A stretch of 64,000 nucleotides of DNA from Casuarina equisetifolia (lineage: Eukaryota; Streptophyta; Magnoliopsida; Fagales; Casuarinaceae): contig CM052355.1 of NCBI GenBank assembly GCA_028551475.1, positions 20,053,580 through 20,117,579 on the forward strand. Reading direction: 5' to 3'. Shown here piece by piece: positions 47,693-58,481 of this stretch (within the stretch, counting starts at the first letter, position 1; every line of letters begins with the position of its first letter). Under the pieces are notes generated by a model. It saw nothing but the letters and a program-made list of their open reading frames with translations, did no database searches and had not been told where the DNA came from. The position numbers and the translations under genes were made by a program.

Positions 47693-48990
47693 TGTTGTGA
47701 TGATGTTTTTGGTAATTATTATGTTAAATTAAAATATATTTTTGTAACTAAATATTCTTTTATGTGCAGGCCATAATGTAGGCAATGATTTAACCAAAAA
47801 GGCTAGTTCATGAAACTAACCTAACTCATAGGTAGAAAAACCAAGGAAAACTTGTTTAAGTGTAGTAATGGTACAAACTAAATGACATCCACAGAACTCT
47901 ACATTTTCATGGCCCATAACTCACATAGTCTAAATGCAGTTCACACAACTGAACTTAGAATTCTATGGCCCAACTCTCATGCTCCATAATGCAAAAAAAC
48001 ATGACTCAACTTAAAGGAAAATCTCAATCAAATGACTAACAAAGGAGATTGAAAAAAGGGAAGAACCCATTACTTATCTCTTCCTCTTTAAGCATTTTTG
48101 AAAATAAAAGAGCGCCATTCTTCAAAATCCTTGTTGTCGATCCTACTTTAGTGTGACTCAACTCAAGGGGAAGAAAGTCCACCTAGTGATAGTGTGGTTT
48201 AGTGGTTCATTAAGCCTATAAAAGAAAATGGCTTTATAATAAGGAAATTATTGAAGAAAATAGAAAAACATACACTTTGTGAGCAAAACTAAGTCGTCAC
48301 CCTTGCAACTTATTCAAGAAGACTTTTGTAAGCCTTTAGATTACATTATAGTTCTTCTTTATTTGGTTTTGATATTTGATTCTTATATTGCATATATAAT
48401 AAAAAAAAACTAGGGTTTCTTTGATTTTGGGGTTTTCGTCTCATTACATTTATACTATATTTGTGCTATATAATTTGCTTATTTGAGGTGATTGGAATGC
48501 TGATATGTACTAAATAGGAGGGATTAATTTGTAATCAAATGCTTTGCTATAAAACCTCAAAGGATTGTCAAAAATCCATTGTACATTGGTTTATTGATTA
48601 ATAATGAAAAGAACCATTTTAGTGATTTGCTAAAAGAGGTGGAGTAATGCCTAAAACCAATAGACTAATTCATTTTAAAACCTACTATTAAATTTGTATA
48701 TTATTGCTTTTAAATAAAAATGTGCAATCTACCATCTATTTGTGAGAATGTTATTTATTCTAATCAACTTTGCATTATTAGTTTACACATGTTTATTTAC
48801 AATTTAATTGATCAATTATCAAATAGCATTGTATTTAGGCCTACACACAATATTTATTAGGCTTACTAATTTGGTCATTATAAAGGAGTTTGACTCAGAT
48901 AAAAATAAATAAAATACCAAAATTAAAATCAAGTAATAAAAAAAAGACCTAATTTAACCTACCTTGCTTCGTAGTTGACTTAGGACCCAA
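47693..48990 (+). repeat. possible long LTR-like insert in gypsy-3 RNase H
   Basis: RNase H remains at 49250-49040 and the H2C2 region starting at about 47690 are separated by 1.3 kb that shows no gypsy coding. The segment starts TGTTGTGATGATGTTTTTGG and has TTTTATGTGCAGG 70 bases later, like the LTR start of SIRE/Maximus-type copia elements. The right end and a target duplication were not found. Confidence 0.3.
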
Positions 48991-49536
48991 TATAATTAAA
49001 CCCCGAAAGCTCCATGAGTCACTTGTGCTAGATTGGTGTTGTCACTTTCTATTATGGTAAGTGCATGAGGTTGTTTTAATTGATGCATACTATGAAAGTT
49101 TTCTTAGTAGATACAACCTTCACTTTTACCCTACCTCAACAATGGTTAATTGATGTTTTGATGCTAGCACCTTTATAAGTTATGCAATTAGCCTTTTTTC
49201 ATGCACTTATACAATGTCTATTCTTCTATGGCTTGCATTTGTCCCCACTATGAAAGGCTTCCCAAAGTATAGTGTCATTGAGACTAATATAGAGCTTATG
49301 AGCTTCTTTAAAATCTCAAGTCTTGTAGGGTCTCCTCCAACAATGAAAAGTTTCTCTTTCACAACATGGGTGTAAATGGTCAACTAAGCTACCTATAATC
49401 CTTAACAAACTTCTATAATAACTTGTAAGGCTAAAAAGTTCATGGAAGGTAGAGACCAAGACATCATTTTCTCAATCTTCTTTAGCTCCACATCGATTAC
49501 TTTGAATAAAATAAAATGCCCTAAACATTTGATTAT

Positions 49537-51503
49537 TGTTCAATGAAATCTTATATGTAAGTTAACATGTTGAACAAGTAATATAATGATGAGAAAAGTA
49601 TCGTCTCATAGAGATTTGTGAATAATAGACCAACTAATTATTAATAGTGAATAATTATTAAAATTTATCTAATAAATTAAAATGATAAAGGATAGATTAA
49701 CCAACTAAATTTTAAAAAATTCAATAAAAGAAATATATTAGAGTACCTGATGTCACCATAATTACTATATACAAATTTTAGTTATTTATACTTACAAGAG
49801 TGATAATACTTATATGATGGTAAAATTCTTAATTTATTCACTATTTTATGTCTAGGCATAGCAAACTTACTTAACTCATAAATTCATGATAACTCTATTT
49901 TATATAGGGTTATTGTGATTACTTTAGGTATATATAATATAATATTTGTTAAACTATATTTGTATTTATTTGTATTTATGAAAATTTTTTAATTTCATGT
50001 AGTAAATCCAAAATAGGCAAAAATGAAGGAAAAGAAACAAGAAAAGAAAGAAAACAAGCAAGAAGAAAAAAGGGCATCTTGTATTGAACATGATCATTGT
50101 GAAAGAAAAGAAAGAAAACAAGCAAGAAGAAAAAAGGGCATCTAGTATTGCACATGATCATGTGTGAATTGTAGATAGGAAGCAAGAAATTAGAGGCTAT
50201 TATCGCGCAACACGTGAGAAGTTAAAAAAAAAAAAAAAGAGAAAAGCAAAAGAGAAAGGGAGCTATCGTCGAAGGGAGAGAGAGGATTATTGTGCAATTG
50301 TTGTTGGGTAAAGAGAGTACAAAGGAGAGCATCTTTGAAGTCTTGTGTCGTCGGAGTGAGGGCATCGTCAAAGGCTTAGGGACCACATGTGACAGCATGG
50401 GTCTTAGAGAGGAGCAATGCTCGTATGAACACTGACCGTCCACCCTTCATTATCTCCGATGATGACCCACTCTGTTTTCCAGCGGTTCTTGGGTATTTTC
50501 TGGCAAGGAGGGAGCATATCTAGTGATTAGTTGCAATTTTCAGTCGATCTGCAGCAACTGTGTGCAATTTTGCTGTGGTTTCTGGCGAAGAATAGTGAAC
50601 GCTGTCCAAGCTTTCTCCGTTAGATCTGCACGTTTCTGTGGCATATTTGGGTGATTTCTTTGTAGATCAGCACTCTAAGGACCTTAATCTACCTTTTTTA
50701 ACATTTTCCATGAAAAAGGGCGGTGGCCTATGGCAGCATACGGTGGCGCATGACGTCGCGTGGTGACGGCGTGTGAAAGAGCATTTCGGCTCGTTTTCTT
50801 CCCCTTTTTTAGATAGCTCCTTTTTGTCCCCCTGATATAGATTTGTCCAAACTTTCTATTAATTGAAGACATTTGGTTACAGCTTTAGTGTTTTTAGTTT
50901 AAAGAATGTTTTGTTCAAGTTTTTGCATTGTTCTTGTGCTTGTAAATACAATGTTTTAGTTTATATTGTTAAAGTTGCGATGTAACTTGATTATAATGGT
51001 ATAGATGTATGATTATTGTATTTTGTGAGATATTATATGAATGTGAAGTTGCATGTTATTGAGTTTAATGTATTTAAGTAATTAGCTATTACTTTTCTCT
51101 TAAATAGGATTTAGGATTTAGATCGATCTCTTATCATAATAAAAGTTGGTTTTGGATACTCGAAACAATTAGATTTTGAACTCTTATATTAATTAGACTT
51201 TGAATTCCTAATATGACTAAGTTTTTTAATTATTTACAAAATCTAATAATAATAAAAAATCTAATAATAATCATCCAAAACCTAAGTCCATCTTGACTTT
51301 TTTAATCTTAATATTCTAACCATATTTTGTCACAAAAAAAGCATTAGGTTCTTCATACTCATCCTTTTTCTTTATGCCTCATTATTCTATATAGACAAGG
51401 TAAATTTAAGTAAATAAAAATAAATTCAAATATTTTTTCACAAATATTATATTTATTTATTACCTAAATTAGATAAAATAACTCTATAAAAATAAAATTA
51501 TCA
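49537..51503 (-). repeat. chimeric solo-LTR-like unit, C, inserted in gypsy-3 RT
   Basis: 1967 bp with B-type ends in minus orientation (TGTTCAATG on the left, TTATCA on the right). The target duplication ATTAT is perfect (49532-49536 and 51504-51508), and gypsy-3 RT motifs lie on both sides. The outer parts 49537-49886 and about 51090-51503 match the unit at 46000-47250. The centre, 49887 to about 51090, instead matches the start of the A-type unit at 15383 in plus orientation, that is, inverted. It carries no coding region. Confidence 0.82.
49887..51090 (+). repeat. inverted A-type segment inside unit C
   Basis: Begins TGATAACTCTATTTTAT, the exact A-type 5' end, and aligns with 15383 to about 16510, up to TTAGCTAT(T/C)AC. 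The A-type 3' end is missing. The middle of the host B-type LTR is also missing. Near 50035-50160 it has a direct repeat of about 60 bases (GAAAGAAAACAAGCAAGAAG). Confidence 0.75.
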
Positions 51504-53589
51504 ATTATGTTTTATACAAATACACACTTATTCTTCTTTACAAATAGTTGGTCCTAGAAAAGTTATAATATAACCCATAGATAATGTACATGACTCTCCA
51601 AATTAGGGCTATAAGACAAGATGGAATTCATAAGGTATGGAATCTCACATGTATATTAGTTAGACCAAATGGCATGATTAAAAGCTTAAAATGGCCCTAG
51701 TAAGTCCAAAAAGGTGTCCTCAGAATATTTGGTTAAAATACTCATAACTAAGATGCCCTAACCTAAAATCTAGCTTGAAAAATCAAATTACCCTTTGGAG
51801 CACATCCAACAACTCATCAATAACTTGAATAGGAAACCAATCATTGATTATGACTCTATTCAATGCTTAGTAGTCCATGAAAAGCCTTCAAGATCTATTA
51901 TGCTTCTTTAACATCAACATCAATGAGGTAAACATACTCATGTTGTTGTGGATCACCCTTAAAGTTAGCATCTTATCTACCATATTTTTTATATTTTCTA
52001 TATTTTCTTTCATGAAAATGGTAGGTTCTCATGTTAATTGGCTTACTCTCAAAGTGAAGGAGAATACGATAACCAAACTCACTTGTGTAGGAAGTTAGGT
52101 GGGATTCTTAAACACATTTGTAAACTCTCCTACCCTCGCAAGCGCCTTTCCTTTTCTAAGTAGATGGTGATGGCCTCTACTTGGCCCATTATAGAAGAGG
52201 GAAGCTCAATCACCCATCTATAAAAAATTAGGTCCATTAATGGCTACTAAGGTCAATTCTTCTATACTTATACCCTTGAAGTGATTGTTTTACACTGCAC
52301 ATGAATGGTCAATGTGTTCTCTCCAACATCCCAACTAATAGGGTTGACAACCTTCATCCACTACATCTCTAAAACCATGTCATAACCTCCCAAGTGGATT
52401 AATCTCATCTTTATAATAAGTTCATGACCTCCAATATGTCATATGAATATATTCCATTATTGGTTACCTTCCATGCAATAGCCTCTAGCCACAAGCATTA
52501 AGAATGAAGCCACCTATTCTACTAGGTAACTTAATCTCTAAGCTAACTTTGTGTCCACAAAGTTATATGTGGTGCTAGTATCAAAACAAATGTTGATTGT
52601 CAACTTCCTACTGAAAGCTTTGAGCTTAACAATATGTGACCACCAACCCCTTGATATCGTATGAATGGAAATAACATCCTCCATAACTTACTCTCATATT
52701 TGAAACTTATGATCTAACAGCCCCCTCCTTGTTCCTCTAATGCCTTAGTTTCATTCCTTCTTCATTAAGCCAAAACAATTGTCTTTGTATTAATTACCCT
52801 TAACCCATTTCTTGTTGTAGTAATAATAGGGGCCTTGGTTTCTCCTTCCTTGCATTTATGTGTCATTAATGCCCATGGTGGATAGTCTTGGTTTTGTCAC
52901 AATGACTAATCCTTTTAAGGCCCTTGGCTTTTGATCAACTACCACTTCCACCTAGTGGAAAGTTATAACTAGGCTTGGAATCCTTTGAATGGCTCTCTCA
53001 CCCCATATTCATGGCCTACAAACTTGTTTATACTTCAGCTATATAGCTTCCATATACTCCTTATATACTATTACTAACACTCCATAAATGTTAATTCTTA
53101 AAACCATGGATTCTTGGAACCTATCATGAGTAATAATTTCTCAAAACTATTAATATAGTTTATCATTATAAAAGTTCATCTTAATTGATAAATTCCCCTA
53201 TCACTCTTTTCCAATCATCTATGGAAAACCTATCATAAACATCATTTTAGAATTATGCCTAGTTATTCAAGTCTTTCTCATGCCAATAATATCTAAATCA
53301 TTTAATTGCATTGTCATCCATTTGTGTTATTGCATATCCTACTTTTGTGAATTCATCTATTGGATTAAACCAAAAGAAAGATTCACACTTCCCTAACCAA
53401 TCCTTAGGTCTTGCAATATCAAACCTTGAGAAATCCAAATGAGGCATATTAGGAGCAAGAACACTTACATGTTTCTTATAGCTTGCTTGAAAATAATTAG
53501 GAATTTCTATAAAAATAGAACAAATCCTCTCCCTATATCCTATCCATATAAGGGCCTATGTGTGCCAGGGGTTTCGATTATAACATTAA

Positions 53590-53975
53590 CAACCTATTAT
53601 GACCTGGCCTTGCCCAATATGACTTAAAGACAAGGTCCTCTCAAATAACCTAGAGTAATAAGCTAAAAGCAAATATAAAGAAGTTTAAGCCATTAGGTGG
53701 AGGGCACATAATTTTGAAAAACCCTAGGATATATTTTAGATGTCTCTTAGCTTTTGTTATAGCATACTCTAATAGTATATTAGTAATTATGTTGCAGTAT
53801 TGTAGTGTTTGTTGGACCTAATTACTATCAATTTTCTATATTGTGATTATTCGTTGGTCTTTTATTATTATCTATTGTTTAGGTTGGGAGTGAATTGAAT
53901 AATATGAGATATTCCTTTATTTTAGATTGTGTATTTTATTGATTATGTTGACTTATTAAAGCACTAGTCCTAATA
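53590..53975 (+). repeat. 5' LTR of the gag-only element
   Basis: Ends TCCTAATA (TCCTAACA in the other copy), directly before the primer-binding site. The left end is approximate. Confidence 0.7.
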
Positions 53976-55489
53976 ATGGTATCAAAGAGGCACTGATTTG
54001 ACAGCCAAAAGCAGGATCAAGACATAAGCATAAGTAATGGTAGAGAATGAAACAAGACTATAGAACTTAGAGGAAAAAAGTTAGGCCATGACCATTTTTA
54101 ACTTTGTAGAGTCTCAAAAAGTTCATGCTTCCAAAGTTAAACTTCTCCATTCATTGTTGAACTTCTAAAAAATTTAGGCTTCCCAAGCTAAACTACTCCA
54201 TTCCTTGTAGGACTCTCAAAAGCTTCATGCTTCCTAAGGTGAATAACTCCTTTCATTGTAAGATTTATAGCTAACCAAGGAATCCAACACTAACTAGGAG
54301 TTGACATTATCATCATCCATTAGTGGTGATGCCAATTTAGCTTCTTCCCAAGCAATAGGCAAGGCTCTCATTGACACTAATAAAGGTTCCAAATCATAAA
54401 TTCTATGGCCACTACTAAACTCTACCATGCATAACTAGCATGTGCGAGACAAGTAGCATAGGTTCATCACCATTAAGGTCTCATATAAGGAAACTATTGT
54501 TTGGCTACCACTAGATTGCTAAAAATTGTTATGAAACTAATGGGTGGAGTCATAAACAAAACCCTAACTTTTTGAGTTACAACACCAATCCAGCTTTTAA
54601 CCGAGCATTTTTTGCTGCAAACCACCACGGGACCCTTCTTAAGTCGAGTAATTGACTGTTAACACTAACCTCCATCTGCATAGTTAGCACATGCAAGATA
54701 ACTAATATGGGTCCGTCACCATTGAGGTCACAAATAGGGACAAGCCATTATTTGGCTACCACTAGATGGCTAAAAATCATTGTCAAACTAATGGGTGGAG
54801 TTATAGACAAACCTTAACTTGTTAGGTTATGACACTAACCCAACTCAAAACCAAGTGTTTTCTAGCTGTAAATCATTGTTGGACCTTTCTTGGGCTGAGT
54901 AGCCAACCATAAACTATTTAATATGATTTTTCCAAGTTCAATTACGGACAAAATTACAACCTTGATGACTATGCACCCAACCTATGCATGAATCATCCAT
55001 TCATAAGGATAGCCACCTAAGGAAACAAAGAGCTAAAATATGGCCATCATGACCATTCCCCCCCTAAATGGACAATTAAAACACCATTGTTATTGTGGTT
55101 GGTGACATTGCATAAATTTAATAGCCTACATTTCCTATAAGGCTAAAGGCCTAACTCATAAATGTTAACCAATGGGCTTGGGGCTCAATCCTCGAGGATA
55201 GCAAATGTGTCAAGGGCCCAATGTTAGGAGGTCTAATTTTCAAAGACCCAATTCTATGGATTTTGGACCTTAAGGACAACATGTGGAACCAACTTTAAAG
55301 CATTTAGATCCCATAAACAACATGATGGAGTAGAATAAGGGGGCCCATTTCGAGGATTTTGGGTAGCATATAGCAAGAAGACATGGATCTCCTTTTTAGG
55401 GAAACTTATAATTATTTTGCAACTAGAGATCAACAAATTGTAGGTAGTTAAGCCTTTAGAACACAACGTCCTAATTTTCCAAAGTTTAG

Positions 55490-55940
55490 AGGTCCTAATT
55501 AAAAAGAATGGATTACTAGTTGAGTTTTATTTTCTCTTTGACCCTATGGATGAATATAAGAAGGTAAAGTATGCCATGGTTTATTTTAAGGATGAAGCAA
55601 CTGAATGGGTTGGTAATTACCAAAAAGAGCAAGTTAGATCAACTCAATTCAAAAGGGACATATGTGAGAAGTTTGCGATGGAGATTGGGAAGGAATAATG
55701 GAAGTATTTCATTAGCATAAGCAAACTTCCACGGTGAGCCCTTATATTAAGGAGTTTAATAAACTAAAGTCTAAAGTGCTAGCTAAAAACCCAAGATGGA
55801 TAAAGGAAGCATTCTTGAAAGCCTTTTTGGTTAGGTTAACATACGAGCTTAAAGAAGAAATTATCACGTTGAAACCCTAGAACCTTAAACAAGTGTTCAA
55901 ACTAGGTTTGATGTATGAGAAATACATGCATTCAATGATA
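55490..55940 (+). pseudogene. gag remains in the gag-only element
   Basis: Gypsy-type gag is recognisable across two frames, with FRGPN near 55487 and SPYIKEFNKLKSKVL near 55740, followed by a stretch ending LKQVFKLGLMYEKYM near 55925. In-frame stops and a frameshift inactivate it. Confidence 0.65.
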
Positions 55941-56023
55941 AATGAGGATAATGGGTCAATGATAGAAGGTGAGATGGGATTTCAAATAAAAGTTGTTCAA
56001 CATCATCATTTCATCACATCTAG

Positions 56024-56660
56024 GTAGTGGAGAATGGACAACGAATTCCAGGTCTTTGACCATTAACTCAAAACACAAGAAATCCTACTAGGTGCATCAC
56101 AAATACTTAAATGCAAGCTAGATAAAAGCAAAGGTTATGTTATTATAGTGATGAAAAATAGCTCAAGGGACATCTATGTATGAAATAAATATTTATAATA
56201 GTAAAAGAGAACCAACATGATATAGAAACCATTAAAGGGTTTGTAATTGTGCAACAAGATTCAAAGGTTCAAGTTAACCTATAAGCACAAGGGTTACTTA
56301 ATGAGTTAGGGATTATTATGATTTAGCCTATCACATTAGGGGGTAGTGGAGAATGGACATGGAATTCAAGGGCTTTGACCATTAACTCAAAACACAAGAA
56401 ATCCTACTAGGTGCGTCATGAATACTTAAATGCAAGCTAGATAAGAGCAAAGGTTATGTTATTATAACGATGAAAAATAGCTCAAGGGAGATCAATGTAT
56501 GAAACAAATATTTATAATAGTAAAAGAGAACCAACATGATATAGAGACCATTAAAGGGTTTGCAATTGTGCAACAAGATTTAGAGGTTCAAGTTAACCTA
56601 TAAGCACAAAGGTTACTTGATGAGGTTAGGATTATTATGATCCAACCTAACCCAATATGA
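56024..56660. repeat. tandem duplication, about 319 bp, beside the 3' LTR
   Basis: Copy 1 is 56024-56342 and copy 2 starts at 56343 (GTAGTGGAGAATGGAC in both). They remain closely similar. The end of copy 1 contains TTAGGGATTATTATGAT, which matches the start of the 3' LTR at 56626, so the duplicated unit included a few tens of bases of the LTR. Confidence 0.88.
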
Positions 56661-56996
56661 CTTAAGAAGGAGGTCCATTTAAATAACCTAGGACAACAAG
56701 CTACAAGCAAATATAATGAAGTTTGAATTGCCAAGAGGAGGTATGCCATTTTTAGAAAACCTATTTTATCTTTTAGTAGTCTTTTAACTTTAGTCATGGC
56801 ATACTCATAATCCAATGACAAGAGTATATTAGCGGTAGTAATGTAGTTATTGTAATGTTCGTTGGGATTTTTCATTTGTCTTTTTTTACTTTCTGTTGTT
56901 TAGACTGAGATTGAATTGAATAACATGAGATATTCCTTTACTTGGGATTTGTATTTATATTGACTATATTAATTGATTAGAACTCTCGTCCTAACA
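56624..56996 (+). repeat. 3' LTR of the gag-only element
   Basis: Starts GGTTAGGA (probably from TGTTAGGA) and ends TCCTAACA, giving matching inverted ends. Aligns with 53590-53975. Confidence 0.72.
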
Positions 56997-57710
56997 GTAC
57001 TGATTCAAATGAGCGACTACCAATCCTTTAATAGCCTTTCTTGTGTGGTTTAATATTGAACCCTAGTTGGAAAATGACATCTCTCCATGTGAATAGGGTC
57101 CATTTGGATTCAAGTTCCTCCAAGACCCATGTGTTGCTGGCAATGGGTTTGGCCTTTTGCTCTAGTGCTTACTCAAGTTAGTCAAATTTGGTACATTCAA
57201 GCTTTCCAGATGCTTATCAAGTAAAGGATCCTCGTACTCCTTTATCATTGTGACGTATCCAGGAGCTCTATTTACTACTGAGTAGGTTCCAATAGTCATT
57301 ACTGGTGGGTTGAACCTAAGCAACTTAACCCCTTTCTTGACAACTTGTCCTTTCTCAAGGCCTCCATTTTCGCCAAAAATTTTTCCAAAGACTTAAACAT
57401 CTCTTTCTACCCCTTGAAAGAGATGTTCAAGCCCCTCCCTTTAGGTCTTCCACTCTCCAATGTGACAATATTTCCACTATCTACTTAATGGCCAACTTGG
57501 CTTTTTTCACTCATACCAATATATGTTAAGGTTAACTTCTATTTTTATTCAATAGCACACTTTGCTCAAAACCAATTTTATGTTTATTTCATCTCTTCCA
57601 TGGGTGAAACTCTTGAAATCTTCACCAAAGAGTTGCAACCATTTAATTTTGGCTACTTGAATCCAAGTTGAGTACTTGTCTTCAACCCCTTCAGCTTGTG
57701 GGGAATGCCA

Positions 57711-57990
57711 ACCATATCAAAAGGCCACTAGTCTCATGCAATGAATAGGCACTTTATCCTCTCGGCGTCCCTTCCACTTCTTTAAAAGACCTGATATAAT
57801 GAACAAGAAATGAAACACACACCTCTTCTACCCCTTGTGGCTTTATCACTTCTCTAAAAGACTTGCAATGAAAGTCATGCTTCGATAAACGAAAAGTTAT
57901 GTAAATCCAAAGAAGACATTGCATAAACTTGATATGTTAGATTCTATAAATTTGTATAAAATAATAGGAAGATTCATTTGTAACGTGCAA
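57711..57990 (+). repeat. uninterrupted copy of the repeat split by copia-2
   Basis: Aligns with 28900-29090 plus 34330-34440. The site equivalent to the copia-2 insertion is near 57891-57900 (GATAAACGAAAAGTTATG) and is empty. Confidence 0.65.
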
Positions 57991-58481
57991 AACAAAAAAA
58001 GAAGAAAAGAACCCAAATTTTTTAAATGTTGGACATTCTTCATCCTTCAATAATAATACCTCCTTAAATTCTTCCAATCTTCTACTCTTCTCTTCCTGTA
58101 ATTTGTTCTTTTGAACTATTTCTGTCATAGTAAGATAAAGTACTTGCAATCGATTTACTAGTAGTTGTCCCTAAATATGGAAGCAATGTAACAAATGACG
58201 TCAAAGTTTAAAAAATTGTTAATTCAAATAGCGATTTCTTGTAATAATAAGCCGCATATTGATTTACAACAATATAACCAACTTATAAGTTTGATTTTAC
58301 ATTCTACAAACAACTTTACAGGCTTTGCTGCTCTTATGGGAGTCACCAACGGGCACTGAAGTGATGCAACATAAATTAAAATTTAAGTAAATTGTGACTG
58401 ATGCAGCATAGTCCAATGCAGCCCCTCACGTATACACCAAACTGGTTCCATTTAGGACTGAATATCCTAGCAATTTCTGTG
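57991..58481. other. 3' flank of the ABC transporter gene
   Basis: Contains the probable 3'UTR and terminator region of the minus-strand transporter gene; no gene seen. Confidence 0.45.

Larger units (their letters stand above)
53590..56996 (+). mobile_element. gag-only LTR element, plus strand, in gypsy-3
   Basis: LTRs at about 53590-53975 and 56624-56996 align (AATATGACTTAA, TAACATGAGATATTCCTTTA). A primer-binding site TGGTATCAAAGAGG at 53977 directly follows the first. The only coding remains are gypsy-type gag at about 55490-55940 (PYIKEFNKLKSKVL, then LVRLTYELKEEIITLKP). No pol is present in 3.4 kb, so it is either a gag-only (TR-GAG-like) element or an internal deletion. Frames are broken. 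The target duplication was not resolved. Confidence 0.75.
44900..57700 (-). mobile_element. gypsy-3: very decayed minus-strand Ty3/gypsy, split by several insertions
   Basis: Minus-strand remains occur in gypsy order from right to left. A Lys/Glu-rich gag start may lie at about 57350-57450. Gag is at 53440-52900 (PHLDFSRFDIARPKDWLG near 53400), protease near 52560, and RT at 51880-51510 (NDWFPIQVIDELLD and FFKLDF). The RT end is at 49530-49380 (LTSYYRSLL), RNase H near 49250-49040, the H2C2 region at 47600-47400, and integrase at 47370-47256 continuing at 45990-45400. The pieces are separated by the units at 46000-47250, 49537-51503 and about 53590-56996. LTRs were not found. Confidence 0.75.

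Noticed and set aside
56024-56660. Tandem repeats as a CRISPR-like or satellite array
   Set aside because: There are only two copies of a 319-bp unit, without spacers, inside a retroelement.
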